Positions 46,747-55,917 of a DNA stretch of 64,000 nt are shown here, in pieces. Below the pieces are notes generated by a model, which had not been told where the DNA came from, did not search any database, and worked only from the letters and a program-made list of their open reading frames with translations. This DNA is from Flavobacteriaceae bacterium (GTDB taxonomy: Bacteria > Bacteroidota > Bacteroidia > Flavobacteriales > Flavobacteriaceae): contig JABABD010000040.1 in NCBI GenBank assembly GCA_014238425.1, positions 186,001 to 250,000 of the forward strand, written 5' to 3'. Numbering within the stretch: the stretch's first letter is position 1; each line of letters begins with the position of its first letter. The position numbers and the translations under genes were made by a program.

Positions 46747-47808
46747 TTAATGGCTCAATTTCACAAACCCTTGTGCTTTAGCATGAGTAATGGCTTCTTC
46801 ACTACTATTTACCAATAAAATAGGAGTCGTTTGCCCTTTTAATAACTCAGTAACACGTGTTATTTTCTTTTTGCTTTTCACGCTCCTCAAGTAAATAGCC
46901 TTTATTCTATTAGGGTAGGTCTCAGCAATCTCTAAGTAAATATCAGGGTCTTTTTCTCCACTATCACCAATGAGTATGAATGACATGTCAGGATACGTAT
47001 CCATAATGTTCAAGATCTCTTGTTGTTTCATAGGTTTTTCTCCAGGCGCTTTCCGTCTCAATATATCCTTAAAACTCCTCAACAAAATAGGGCCTTTAGG
47101 AAACTTGTTCTCATTCAGGAAAAACTCTAAATAGCGATACAAATTCCAAGGACTATGACTCACATAAAAAATAGGGTTGGCTTCCTTTCCAGATGTGCCT
47201 CGATGTAATTTATGATAAAAATCTGCAGCTCCTTTTAGAGGAATTCGTTTCTTCGCTGGCCTGAAAATAGTATTATAAATAACTTGCCATTTAAAATTAG
47301 AGACCACACCTGTGTGCAAGATAGTGTCATCAATATCGCTTATGACCCCAAAAGAAGAATTCTGAGACGGTATTAACAATTCTCCAAGAAACCTATTATC
47401 ACTTTGAATAGTACGTTTAAGATTGGTATCGCAATATGACGCTTCATAAGTTAACCACCCTTCTTCATCCGTCAAAGTATCAAGTCCTTCAATAGATTCA
47501 TCAATGCGATAGTAACCATGCGAGTCCGAAATCACTTTTAACACGCTATCATTTGGCAACTTAATACTTAAAGGAGCGTGCTTGATTTCGTCTGTTTCAA
47601 AACGTTTCCAAGTATTTATAAGAAGGCTGAAATAACTCTTATGAGACAAATCAATGATTTCATCTTCTAAGGCTCGGCCTCTAATATGGAAATGAGACGC
47701 AGTTCCATAGCTTTGAAACGTAATAATCTGTAATGGGTCTTTTTTGAACCAGCTCAAAGTAAATAATTTTATAGATTTGAAGATACTATAACTCACAAAA
47801 AAAGCCAC
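46747..47808 (-). CDS. App1-like phosphatidate phosphatase domain protein (DUF2183)
   Basis: A protein of up to 353 residues with the HAD-like catalytic motif SDIDDTILHTG (DxDxT type) and the downstream segments FYVSHSPWNLY and LIGDSGEKDPDIY. These are features of the App1/DUF2183 family, first known from yeast phosphatidate phosphatase. No ATG is available. The longest frame opens with GTG at 47808, directly after TGA, inside the terminator hairpin of hppA. A second GTG at 47796 is as likely. Probably cytoplasmic; the bacterial substrate is not known. Confidence 0.83.
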   Translation of the reverse strand: MAFFVSYSIFKSIKLFTLSWFKKDPLQIITFQSYGTASHFHIRGRALEDEIIDLSHKSYFSLLINTWKRFETDEIKHAPLSIKLPNDSVLKVISDSHGYYRIDESIEGLDTLTDEEGWLTYEASYCDTNLKRTIQSDNRFLGELLIPSQNSSFGVISDIDDTILHTGVVSNFKWQVIYNTIFRPAKKRIPLKGAADFYHKLHRGTSGKEANPIFYVSHSPWNLYRYLEFFLNENKFPKGPILLRSFKDILRRKAPGEKPMKQQEILNIMDTYPDMSFILIGDSGEKDPDIYLEIAETYPNRIKAIYLRSVKSKKKITRVTELLKGQTTPILLVNSSEEAITHAKAQGFVKLSH

Positions 47809-47827
47809 TCAAATGAGTGGCTTTTTT
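47798..47827 (-). terminator. terminator of hppA, overlapping the App1 start
   Basis: On the minus strand AAAAAAGCCACTCA pairs with TGAGTGGCTTTTTT around a very small loop, followed by seven T. It begins about 18 bases after the hppA stop. A-runs on the other side make it potentially bidirectional, but only a minus-strand gene needs it. Confidence 0.88.
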
Positions 47828-47844
47828 CAATATTCTAAAATAGA

Positions 47845-50274
47845 TTAGTTATTGTCAACCTCTTCCACAATTTCTTTTACTACTTTCTTACCTTTCAATT
47901 CGATTTTCGCATCGACATCTTTCAATGCTTCTACTTTGGCTTTCACTTCTTCCTTTGTGCCTTCAATCAGTCTTTCGTCTGTTGTTGTTTCGCCATTTTC
48001 AGTCGTAGTTGTTGTCACCACAGCTTTAGCGTTATTACCCTCTCCTGCTGTCATCTCAACGCGCACTTCTTTTCTTACCTCATTCATAGCCATACCTTCT
48101 TCAGCATGTCCACCCAAAATTGGTGCAATCACCAATCCAATTAAACACGTTAGTTTAATCAAGATATTCATTGATGGTCCAGAAGTATCCTTGAATGGAT
48201 CACCAACGGTATCTCCAGTTACGGCAGCTTTATGTGCATCAGAACCTTTATAGGTCATTTCTCCATTAATCTCAACACCAGCCTCAAACGATTTTTTTGC
48301 GTTATCCCAAGCTCCACCAGCATTGTTCTGGAAGATTGCCCAAAGCACACCACTTACCGTTACACCAGCCATATAACCGCCTAACATCTCAGCGATAGCT
48401 AGGTTATCCATTCCAAATAACATTGGTAAAAACGCAATAATCAATGGGAATCCAATAGTTAATAAACCAGGTAGCATCATTTCTTTTAAAGAAGCCTTTG
48501 TAGAAATCGCTACACATTTATCGTATTCTGGTTTGCCAGTACCTTCCATAATTCCAGGGATATCCTTAAACTGACGACGTACTTCTTGTACCATTTCCAT
48601 AGCCGCTTTACCAACAGCATTCATTGCCAAGGCAGAGAATACGACAGGTACCATTCCACCAACAAATAACATGGCAAGAACTGGTGCTTTAAAGATATTA
48701 ATTCCATCAATGCCAGTAAAGGTTACATAGGCAGCAAATAATGCTAAAGATGTTAAAGCTGCAGACGCAATAGCAAATCCTTTTCCGGTTGCAGCAGTTG
48801 TATTACCCACAGAATCCAAGATATCTGTACGTTCTCTTACGATAGGTTCTTGCTCACTCATTTCAGCAATACCACCAGCATTATCAGAAATAGGTCCGAA
48901 AGCATCAATAGCTAATTGCATAGCTGTGGTTGCCATCATTGCAGAGGCAGCCAAGGCAACACCATAGAATCCTGCAAATGCGTAAGATGCCCAAATTGCT
49001 CCAGCAAATAGTAATACTGAAGGGAATGTAGAAATCATTCCTGTCGCTAGACCTGCAATAATATTTGTTCCTGCTCCTGTACTAGATTGCTGTACTATTT
49101 TTAAGATCGGGCTTTTCCCTAACCCTGTATAATATTCAGTCACAGAGGAGATTGCTCCTCCAACTACTAACCCAATAAGTGTTGCATAAAACACACGCAT
49201 TGAAGAAATGTCTTGTAAGCCTTCACCAAAGAAATGCATTTGCATGGTTTCTGGTAGCATCCATTTTACCAATGCAAAACATGAAATCGCCACTAAAACA
49301 ATAGATGTCCAGTTACCAATGTTTAATGCGCCCATTACTTGGGATTCTTTAGCATCGTTGCTTTTTATTTTTACAAGCATTGTTCCTATCATAGAAATAA
49401 TGATTCCTGCTCCTGCAATAGACATAGGTAATAAAATTGGGCCAATACCTCCAAAAGCTTCGCCAATATTGCCACCCATATCTTTAATGACATAGTTACC
49501 CAATACCATAGCTGCTAAAACCGTGGCAACATAAGATCCAAACAAATCGGCTCCCATTCCTGCAACATCTCCAACGTTGTCACCAACGTTATCTGCAATT
49601 GTTGCTGGATTACGAGGATCATCTTCAGGAATGCCTGCTTCTACTTTACCAACTAAATCTGCACCTACATCTGCCGCCTTTGTATAGATACCTCCACCAA
49701 CACGAGCAAACAATGCAATAGACTCAGCTCCTAAAGAAAATCCAGCAAGCGTTTCTAAAACAATAGTCATATCCATAGTGTTTGTCCAAACACCATCCAT
49801 AAAGAACTGGAAGAAAAATATAAAGAAGGCTGTTAAACCCAAAACGGCTAAACCAGCTACTCCAAGTCCCATCACTGTTCCACCTCCAAAAGACACTTTA
49901 AGTGCATTTGGCAAGCTAGTACGAGCCGCTTGCGTTGTCCTAACATTGGTTTTGGTTGCTATTTTCATTCCCATATTTCCTGCTAAAGCAGAAAAAACAG
50001 CACCGAAAATAAATGCAACAACAATAAGAATATGTGTTGTTGGCACGACAAAAGAAACTATCGCTAACAAAATACTTACGATTACTACAAAGATTGCTAG
50101 CAATCTATATTCTGCGTTAAGAAACGCTAAAGCGCCTTCGTAAATATGGTCTGAAATTTCTTTCATCTTGCCGTCTCCAGCATCTTGCTTCATTACCCAT
50201 GACTTCTTATAAAGCATGTAAATTAATCCTAAAACTGCCATTGCAATTGGCATATAAATCATCATTGATTCCAT
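47845..50274 (-). CDS. hppA: membrane-bound ion-pumping pyrophosphatase
   Basis: Couples PPi hydrolysis to Na+ or H+ transport, with about 16 helices and 809 residues. Catalytic PPi/Mg2+ motifs are intact: [39 protein letters not shown] and the later [27 protein letters not shown] has Ala where K+-independent pumps have Lys, so K+-dependence is predicted. [12 protein letters not shown] lacks the Glu of ADLFES-type Na+ pumps, so ion choice is uncertain. The C-terminal ~85 residues are an added Thr/Lys/Glu-rich tail absent from the core family. The soluble pyrophosphatase gene is next to it. Confidence 0.94.
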   Translation of the reverse strand: MESMMIYMPIAMAVLGLIYMLYKKSWVMKQDAGDGKMKEISDHIYEGALAFLNAEYRLLAIFVVIVSILLAIVSFVVPTTHILIVVAFIFGAVFSALAGNMGMKIATKTNVRTTQAARTSLPNALKVSFGGGTVMGLGVAGLAVLGLTAFFIFFFQFFMDGVWTNTMDMTIVLETLAGFSLGAESIALFARVGGGIYTKAADVGADLVGKVEAGIPEDDPRNPATIADNVGDNVGDVAGMGADLFGSYVATVLAAMVLGNYVIKDMGGNIGEAFGGIGPILLPMSIAGAGIIISMIGTMLVKIKSNDAKESQVMGALNIGNWTSIVLVAISCFALVKWMLPETMQMHFFGEGLQDISSMRVFYATLIGLVVGGAISSVTEYYTGLGKSPILKIVQQSSTGAGTNIIAGLATGMISTFPSVLLFAGAIWASYAFAGFYGVALAASAMMATTAMQLAIDAFGPISDNAGGIAEMSEQEPIVRERTDILDSVGNTTAATGKGFAIASAALTSLALFAAYVTFTGIDGINIFKAPVLAMLFVGGMVPVVFSALAMNAVGKAAMEMVQEVRRQFKDIPGIMEGTGKPEYDKCVAISTKASLKEMMLPGLLTIGFPLIIAFLPMLFGMDNLAIAEMLGGYMAGVTVSGVLWAIFQNNAGGAWDNAKKSFEAGVEINGEMTYKGSDAHKAAVTGDTVGDPFKDTSGPSMNILIKLTCLIGLVIAPILGGHAEEGMAMNEVRKEVRVEMTAGEGNNAKAVVTTTTTENGETTTDERLIEGTKEEVKAKVEALKDVDAKIELKGKKVVKEIVEEVDNN

Positions 50275-50335
50275 ATTGTACTGTTTGATTAGTTTTATAT
50301 TTAGCTGGGCAAAAGTAGTAAAATCAAAGGGAACT

Positions 50336-50366
50336 AAAAAACCCTCTAAACTATTGTTTAAAGGGT
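50336..50366 (-). terminator. terminator after the soluble pyrophosphatase gene
   Basis: On the minus strand ACCCTTTAAAC pairs with GTTTAGAGGGT (one mismatch) around AATA, followed by TTTTTTAG. It lies 28 bases after the ppa stop and separates it from hppA. Confidence 0.8.
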
Positions 50367-50393
50367 CTTGAATTCAATTTGTTAGCATCATTG

Positions 50394-50921
50394 CTATATT
50401 TTAAAGTGACCTAATGTCTTGTGTTCACTAGTTTCGTACCTATCAATACATTTATGAAGGATTTCATAGGCTTCTTTTGCATCTCCCCAACCTCCAACAT
50501 CAACACGTTTCTTTTCAAGATCTTTATACACCTGAAAGAAATGCGTGATTTCTTCCTTTAAATGTGGATTCATGTCCGACAGGTCATTAAGGCTATTCCA
50601 AATAGGGTCAGATACTGGCACACACACTACCTTTTCATCTGGACCTTTTTCATCAGCCATATGGAATACACCTATTGGTTTTACTTCCATCACACACATT
50701 GGAAAAGTCGGTTCGCCTCCTAACACCAATACATCTAATGGATCTCCATCCAATGCCAATGTTTCTGGAATAAACCCATAATCTGCTGGATACATCATGG
50801 ATGAAAACAACATCCTATCGAAGCGTATTTTTTTTAGGTCAAAATCGTATTCGTATTTGTTTCGACTTCCTTTGGGAATTTCTATAAGCACATCGAAACT
50901 TTGGTCTTTACTTAGAGTCAT
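50394..50921 (-). CDS. ppa: inorganic pyrophosphatase, soluble family I
   Basis: Hydrolyses PPi in the cytoplasm. It has 175 residues, the usual bacterial length. The active-site signature DGDPLDVLVLGG contains the metal-binding aspartates, and IEIPKGSRNKYEYD, YPADYGFIPETL and KRVDVGGWGDAKEA are all typical. Its presence beside a membrane PPi pump means the cell holds two competing PPi sinks in adjacent genes. A terminator between them suggests separate transcripts. Confidence 0.96.
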   Translation of the reverse strand: MTLSKDQSFDVLIEIPKGSRNKYEYDFDLKKIRFDRMLFSSMMYPADYGFIPETLALDGDPLDVLVLGGEPTFPMCVMEVKPIGVFHMADEKGPDEKVVCVPVSDPIWNSLNDLSDMNPHLKEEITHFFQVYKDLEKKRVDVGGWGDAKEAYEILHKCIDRYETSEHKTLGHFKI

Positions 50922-51069
50922 AATCTCATTATTTTTCGGGCCGCAAAGATACTGAAGTCTTTTAGTTACAGCAAGGTAAATGATCTAGAGTTTCATATAA
51001 TTTCAATGATATTGGATGACTATTATTTTATATCTTGTTGTTCTAATTAAATCAATCAATTTTCACATT

Positions 51070-53292
51070 ATGAGATTCCTGTTATTAACCCTCGTATACT
51101 TTTGTTTTTCTTTAACGGTTGCAGCGCAAAATCAGCCTTGGCAAGGCAAGTTCGAACCCATAGATAATATGATCACGCCTCCAAATGCATTTCGATCCGC
51201 AAGTGGTGCTCCAGGAAAAGCTTATTGGCAACAACGTGCAGACTACAAAATAAAAGCAACCTTGAACGAAGCGAATAATACCTTAGTTGGTGAAGAAGCA
51301 ATTACATATTATAACAATTCTCCAGATGACCTTAGTTATTTGTGGATTCAATTAGAACAGAATGTCAATAAAAAAGGAAGTGAAGATTTTGGTTTTGCTT
51401 TCGGCAATGTCAAGGATTCTATGAATACAAGACATATGCAGTTTTTAACACGAGCCATTGATTTTCCCGCTGGATACTCTATAAAGTACATTAAGGATTC
51501 TACAGGTAAAGACATTAAATCCTTAGTCAATAATACAATGATGAAAGTTTTATTGGATCAACCTTTAAAATCTGGCGAATCCATGACTTTAGACATTGCA
51601 TGGTCATATCCTATTACAGATAGGAGCATGTTCTTGTTGTCTCGTGAAGGTTACGAATACTTCCCTGAAGATAACAACACTGTATATCTTATCGCACATT
51701 GGTTCCCGAGAATGGCTGTCTATAATGATACTGAAGGCTGGCAGAATAAGCAATTCCAGAGATTGGGTGAATTTGCTTTGGAATTCGGGGATTATGAGGT
51801 CGAGATCACCGTGCCTGAGGATCATGTAGTAGCATCAACTGGGCGCCTTCAAAATGAAAACGATGTATTGACCAGAGAGCAACGGCAACGCATGAAAAAA
51901 GCGCGCAATTCTTATGATAAACCAGTGATGATAGTGACTAAAGAAGAAGCTATTGCTAACGAAAAAACTAAAACCACTAAAACTAGAACTTGGAAGTGGA
52001 CCGCTAAAAATGTACGTGATTTTGCATTCGCTTCATCTCGTAAATTCTTATGGGACGCACAAGCCGTTCAGTTGCCAACTAACAAAGTCATGGCCATGTC
52101 GTTCTATCCTAAAGAAGGTTTACCTGTATGGAGTGATGAATCTACAAAAGCGGTTGTCAATGCCTTAGAGGTGTATTCTGAAGCAGTTTTTGAATACCCG
52201 TATCCTACCGCTATTTCTGTGAACACGTCCAATATTGGCATGGAATTCCCAATGATCAGTTTTAATGGTGGACGACCTATTGATGGAAAGATATCTGAAA
52301 ATGCCAAGAATGGCATGGTAAGCACTATTGTGCATGAAGTCGGGCATAATTGGTTTCCTATGATCGTGAGTTCTGATGAGCGCCAATGGATGTGGATGGA
52401 CGAAGGTCTCAATACCTTTATTCACCAACGCACCATGAAGGAGCGTTATCCAGAATCTAATTACACTACGCCAAAAAGCATTGTACCATTCATGAGCGGC
52501 GACAAGGATATTATGAGACCGATCATGACGTCTTCAGATAATGACATCTTACAGCAATTTGGCAATAATTATTATCGTAAACCAACAGTGGGATTGCAGA
52601 TTCTTAGAAATTCGGTAGTTGGACAAGAACTCTTTGATCAAGCCTTTAAAGAGTATGCAAATCGTTGGAAATACAAACACCCAAATCCAGGAGATCTTTT
52701 CAGGACTTTGGAAGATGCCACAGCCTCAGATTTGGATTGGTTTTATAGAGGTTGGTTCTTCACGACAGATAATGTAGATATGGAACTCACGAATGTGAAG
52801 TGGTTTACGGTCGCCAATCAAGTGGGCATGGAAGACAAAAACAAGAATACCAAATTTAAAATACCTGGCGGCAGTGAAAGTGAAAATCCTAAAGATTTCT
52901 CAAATGGCCCAGAAGTGATTACCATGACATCGACACCTGATCAAGCGTACGGGCAATTTTTGTCCAGATTGAATGAACCAGAGTTACGAAAGCAATTGGA
53001 AGGCAAACATATTTATGAGATTACTATTAAAAATGTTGGTGGTTTAGTAATGCCTGTTACTATTGAATGGGAGTATACTGATGGCACGAAAGAAATCGAT
53101 AAATTACCTGAAACCATCTGGCGCCATAATGAATATGAGACCCAAAAGACCTTTATCAAGACCAAACAAGTGGTGAAGGTGAACCTAGATCCTAATTTTG
53201 AGTTTGCCGATACAGACATGAAAAATAACAGCTTTCCCAAAGTGGAAGAAGCGAGTGATTTTGATAAATTCAAGGAAAAGACGAAGAATTGA
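51070..53292 (+). CDS. secreted M1-family metallopeptidase (gluzincin)
   Basis: Exported aminopeptidase-like enzyme. The start chosen is MRFLLLTLVYFCFS (740 residues), which gives a signal peptide ending near VAAQ; an ATG 18 codons upstream adds only a hydrophobic run. The zinc site is H422-E423-x-x-H426 (HEVGHNW) with E445, exactly 18 residues later (MDEGLNTF). The exopeptidase loop is GMEFPMISF in place of the usual GAMEN, so N-terminal specificity may differ. No T9SS sorting domain is seen; it is probably periplasmic or outer-membrane associated. Confidence 0.9.
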   Translation: MRFLLLTLVYFCFSLTVAAQNQPWQGKFEPIDNMITPPNAFRSASGAPGKAYWQQRADYKIKATLNEANNTLVGEEAITYYNNSPDDLSYLWIQLEQNVNKKGSEDFGFAFGNVKDSMNTRHMQFLTRAIDFPAGYSIKYIKDSTGKDIKSLVNNTMMKVLLDQPLKSGESMTLDIAWSYPITDRSMFLLSREGYEYFPEDNNTVYLIAHWFPRMAVYNDTEGWQNKQFQRLGEFALEFGDYEVEITVPEDHVVASTGRLQNENDVLTREQRQRMKKARNSYDKPVMIVTKEEAIANEKTKTTKTRTWKWTAKNVRDFAFASSRKFLWDAQAVQLPTNKVMAMSFYPKEGLPVWSDESTKAVVNALEVYSEAVFEYPYPTAISVNTSNIGMEFPMISFNGGRPIDGKISENAKNGMVSTIVHEVGHNWFPMIVSSDERQWMWMDEGLNTFIHQRTMKERYPESNYTTPKSIVPFMSGDKDIMRPIMTSSDNDILQQFGNNYYRKPTVGLQILRNSVVGQELFDQAFKEYANRWKYKHPNPGDLFRTLEDATASDLDWFYRGWFFTTDNVDMELTNVKWFTVANQVGMEDKNKNTKFKIPGGSESENPKDFSNGPEVITMTSTPDQAYGQFLSRLNEPELRKQLEGKHIYEITIKNVGGLVMPVTIEWEYTDGTKEIDKLPETIWRHNEYETQKTFIKTKQVVKVNLDPNFEFADTDMKNNSFPKVEEASDFDKFKEKTKN

Positions 53293-53385
53293 TGACAACA
53301 CCTAAACATTTGTTTATCTGGAAGTTCATTCTCAAGAAACAACTATATTAGGAACATATAACCAGTTAGCTACAATTTAAGTCAT

Positions 53386-53862
53386 ATGAAAATATTAATA
53401 TTTGTTTTGAGCCTGACATTGATACCTGTCAAAAACTATTCTCAACAGAAAACCCTTCCAAAACTAGAAGCTCATTTCTCTGCATTTATTGTAAAAGATA
53501 TGGATACTTCAATATCATGGTATTCAGAGATGTTCGGCTTTAATATTATCGATAAAAGAGAATTTCCTGAATCGGGATTTAAACAGGCTAATTTGAGTCG
53601 AGGTACTGTAATTATTGAACTCATTGAATTAAACTCGGCTTTGTCACCTAAAGATGTCATCCCTAATTATAATTCCAAGACTCGATTGATTGGTTTTTTT
53701 AAAATTGGCTTTTTGATCTCGGATTTTGATGAATTCATTGATCATTTGACCAAAAACAATGCTGAGTTTCATGGAAAAGTTGTTGTGGACAAAGAATCTG
53801 GTAAACGGATGGTCATTGTAAAAGATCCAGATGAAAATAGAATTCAATTATTTGAAAATTAA
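53386..53862 (+). CDS. exported VOC-fold (glyoxalase-like) protein
   Basis: A 158-residue protein with an N-terminal signal-like helix (MKILIFVLSLTLIPVKNYSQ) and one vicinal-oxygen-chelate module. Typical segments are FIVKDMDTSISWYSEMFGF and the C-terminal VIVKDPDENRIQLFE, where Glu/His positions bind metal in relatives. A signal peptide on a single VOC module is unusual, since most are cytoplasmic. The substrate cannot be inferred. It is close upstream of the methyltransferase gene. Confidence 0.78.
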   Translation: MKILIFVLSLTLIPVKNYSQQKTLPKLEAHFSAFIVKDMDTSISWYSEMFGFNIIDKREFPESGFKQANLSRGTVIIELIELNSALSPKDVIPNYNSKTRLIGFFKIGFLISDFDEFIDHLTKNNAEFHGKVVVDKESGKRMVIVKDPDENRIQLFEN

Positions 53863-53902
53863 ACACAACCAGAACAATTAAAACTCACCAAAATCCAATA
53901 AA

Positions 53903-54727
53903 ATGGAAAGTCTAAACCAAGACATAGAGAATCATTATTTTAAAGAAGATCTTTATGGAGACATCGTTAACCGTCTTAAAGAACAAAACATTGATCTAAA
54001 TAAAGTAAAAAGATCTGATATTGCAGATGCTGATGAGTTTCACGTACGCGGAGCAGCAGTATCTAAAGAGCTCGCCAATAGTATTAACTTGAATGGACTA
54101 GATGTTTTGGATATAGGTTGTGGATTAGGTGGACCTTGTAGAATGCTTGCAGAAGAATATAATTGCCAAACCACAGGAATAGATCTTAGTAATGAATATA
54201 TAAGAACTGCAGACAAATTATCTAAACTTGTAAATCTAAGCAACAAAACCACCTTTATACAAGGAGATGCTGCAAGCCTTCCGTTTGCTGACAATGCGTT
54301 TGATGTTGTTTGGACACAGCACGTTCAAATGAATGTTCCAGATAAGAAAGCCTTTTATTCAGAAATTAATCGAGTATTAAAAGTAGGTGGCCATTTCCTT
54401 TTTTACGATATCCTAAAAAAAGAAGATGGAGAAATTAATTACCCAATGCCTTGGGCTAGTAATGCTAATCTTAGTTTCTTATTCAAAGCAGAAGACATGG
54501 ACAATCTCTTAAAGGAGTTTGGCTTAACTAAAGAACAATCTGCTGATCAAACTCAAGCGGGTATTGATTTTTTTGATTCATTAGTTGCTAAACTAAAAGA
54601 ATTTGGGCCTCCAAAAATGGGGTTAAATGTCTTGATGGGTGACACAACAAAGCCAAAGCTAATGAATCTCCTGACCCATTTGAAGACAGGCGGACTTGAA
54701 CTTAAAAGCGGTGTTTATAAAAAATAA
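53903..54727 (+). CDS. SAM-dependent methyltransferase, dimethylglycine/sarcosine-methyltransferase-like
   Basis: A 274-residue class I methyltransferase. Motif I is VLDIGCGLGGPCRML (residues ~67-81) with the acidic residue in TTGIDLS, and the motif II/III region is FDVVWTQHVQMNVPDK. The overall order resembles N-methyltransferases of the glycine-sarcosine-dimethylglycine group and sterol/tocopherol-type relatives. The substrate is not certain. A cassette-like repeat begins within a few bases of its stop. Confidence 0.82.
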   Translation: MESLNQDIENHYFKEDLYGDIVNRLKEQNIDLNKVKRSDIADADEFHVRGAAVSKELANSINLNGLDVLDIGCGLGGPCRMLAEEYNCQTTGIDLSNEYIRTADKLSKLVNLSNKTTFIQGDAASLPFADNAFDVVWTQHVQMNVPDKKAFYSEINRVLKVGGHFLFYDILKKEDGEINYPMPWASNANLSFLFKAEDMDNLLKEFGLTKEQSADQTQAGIDFFDSLVAKLKEFGPPKMGLNVLMGDTTKPKLMNLLTHLKTGGLELKSGVYKK

Positions 54728-54728
54728 T

Positions 54729-54763
54729 ACGTTGCACAATAACATACAAATTTAATTACTTAC
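54729..54763 (+). repeat. cassette-end-like repeat after the methyltransferase gene
   Basis: This segment (GCACAATAACATACAAATTT then AATTACTTAC) aligns with the segments just after the two following genes (55731-55762 and 57074-57105). The shared pattern is a TACAA-like start, AACG/AACA, then a T/A-rich TTAATTnCTT tail. It starts two bases after the stop codon. Confidence 0.5.
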
Positions 54764-54783
54764 ACGCGGCAACTGATCACATT

Positions 54784-54800
54784 AACACGTTGTACGTAAT
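54784..54800 (+). repeat. cassette-start-like repeat before the cysteine-synthase-like gene
   Basis: AACACGTTGTACGTAAT lies 13 bases before the ATG. CGTTGTACG is the inverted complement of CGTACAACAACG (less three bases) found just after the same gene at 55732, so the gene is flanked by short inverted repeats. A relative (CGTTGTAAGTAAT) occurs before the next gene at 55890-55902. Confidence 0.5.
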
Positions 54801-54813
54801 TTGAGAAATCGAA

Positions 54814-55725
54814 ATGGAAGGAATAGGAAATACACCACTTATTAAATTAAAATATCTGACCGATTCAAATTCTGCAGATGTCTACGTAAAGTATGAAGGA
54901 GCAAACCCGACAGGAAGTATGAAAGATAGAATGGCTCTTTCAATGATTGAAGGTGCTGAAAGAAGGGGAGAATTAAAAAAAGACGGAACTGTAGTTGATT
55001 ATACTGGAGGAAGTACTGGGAGTTCTTTAGCAATGATATGTTCAGCAAAAGGATATAAAGCTCATTTTGTTTCATCTGACGCCTTTGCTGAAGAGAAATT
55101 GCAAACGATGAGAGCCTTTGGAGCAAAATTAGAGCTAGTCCCAAGTGAAAATGGAAAAATTACAGCAAGAGTTATTGATAATGCGATTGCAAGAGTCAGA
55201 GAAATAGCACTACAATCGAATACATTTTATACAGACCAATTTAAAAACGTTGACAATCGTAACGCATACCACAAAATGGCAAATGAAATAATAACTGTTT
55301 TAGGCACTAACATTGATGAATTCATAACTGGTGTTGGAACTGGTGGGTGCTTTTCAGGAAATGCGGAAATATTAAAAAATAAAATACCCAGCATTAGATG
55401 CATTCCTATAGAGCCATTTAATGTGAAAACATTATCAGGCGGAGACACGTCAGGTACTCATAGACTTGAAGGAATGGGAGCTGGTTTTATTCCAGAGATA
55501 TTTAGAATGGATCTAGTAGATGAAATAATTTCCGTAAAAGATGAAGATGCCTACGAAACAGCAAGAAAATTGGCAAGAATGGAAGGGATTTTCGGAGGAA
55601 TCACTTCTGGCTCTAACGTCTGGGCCGCTTTACAAAGAGCAAAGAAAATTGGCAAAGGGAAAAAGGTTGTAACTGTAATTTGTGATTCAGGATTAAAATA
55701 TTTGAATGGCGATTTATACAGATAA
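54814..55725 (+). CDS. cysteine-synthase-family PLP enzyme
   Basis: A 303-residue fold-type II PLP enzyme. It begins almost at the family motif IGNTPLIKL. The Schiff-base lysine is K37 in NPTGSMKDRMA. The substrate loop DYTGGSTGSSLAM and the phosphate-binding GVGTGGCFSG are intact. The C-terminus has VICDSGLKYL. It fits O-acetylserine sulfhydrylase or cystathionine beta-synthase-like enzymes without a CBS domain. Most arginine codons are AGA or AGG, unlike the CGT-using housekeeping genes here. With the flanking short inverted repeats this hints at acquisition as a single-gene unit. Confidence 0.87.
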   Translation: MEGIGNTPLIKLKYLTDSNSADVYVKYEGANPTGSMKDRMALSMIEGAERRGELKKDGTVVDYTGGSTGSSLAMICSAKGYKAHFVSSDAFAEEKLQTMRAFGAKLELVPSENGKITARVIDNAIARVREIALQSNTFYTDQFKNVDNRNAYHKMANEIITVLGTNIDEFITGVGTGGCFSGNAEILKNKIPSIRCIPIEPFNVKTLSGGDTSGTHRLEGMGAGFIPEIFRMDLVDEIISVKDEDAYETARKLARMEGIFGGITSGSNVWAALQRAKKIGKGKKVVTVICDSGLKYLNGDLYR

Positions 55726-55730
55726 AAACT

Positions 55731-55762
55731 GCGTACAACAACGCACATAATTAATTGCTTGG
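55731..55762 (+). repeat. cassette-end-like repeat after the cysteine-synthase-like gene
   Basis: GCGTACAACAACGCACATAA then TTAATTGCTTGG, five bases after the stop codon. It contains the near-palindrome GCGTACAACAACGC and is related to the segments at 54729-54763 and 57074-57105. The 192-base gap that follows to the next gene otherwise holds no gene. Confidence 0.5.
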
Positions 55763-55889
55763 TTCTCGTTTAATCGAAAAATCCTAAAACTTTCGTTGTA
55801 GCTTCAGTTTTCATGGACGGATTTCCCACTTGTTCATTTCTGTTTACTAATTTAGTTGTCAAAACACACAACTTTTTTATATACAATAT

Positions 55890-55902
55890 CGTTGTAAGTA
55901 AT
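55890..55902 (+). repeat. cassette-start-like repeat before the serine hydrolase gene
   Basis: CGTTGTAAGTAAT, 15 bases before the ATG, differs by one base from CGTTGTACGTAAT, which lies 13 bases before the ATG of the preceding gene. Confidence 0.45.
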
Positions 55903-55917
55903 CTAAAAACTGAATAA

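Noticed and set aside
47852-48253. 133-codon plus-strand frame antisense to hppA
   Set aside because: Antisense shadow of the pyrophosphatase with low-complexity Ser/Thr-rich translation and no start context.
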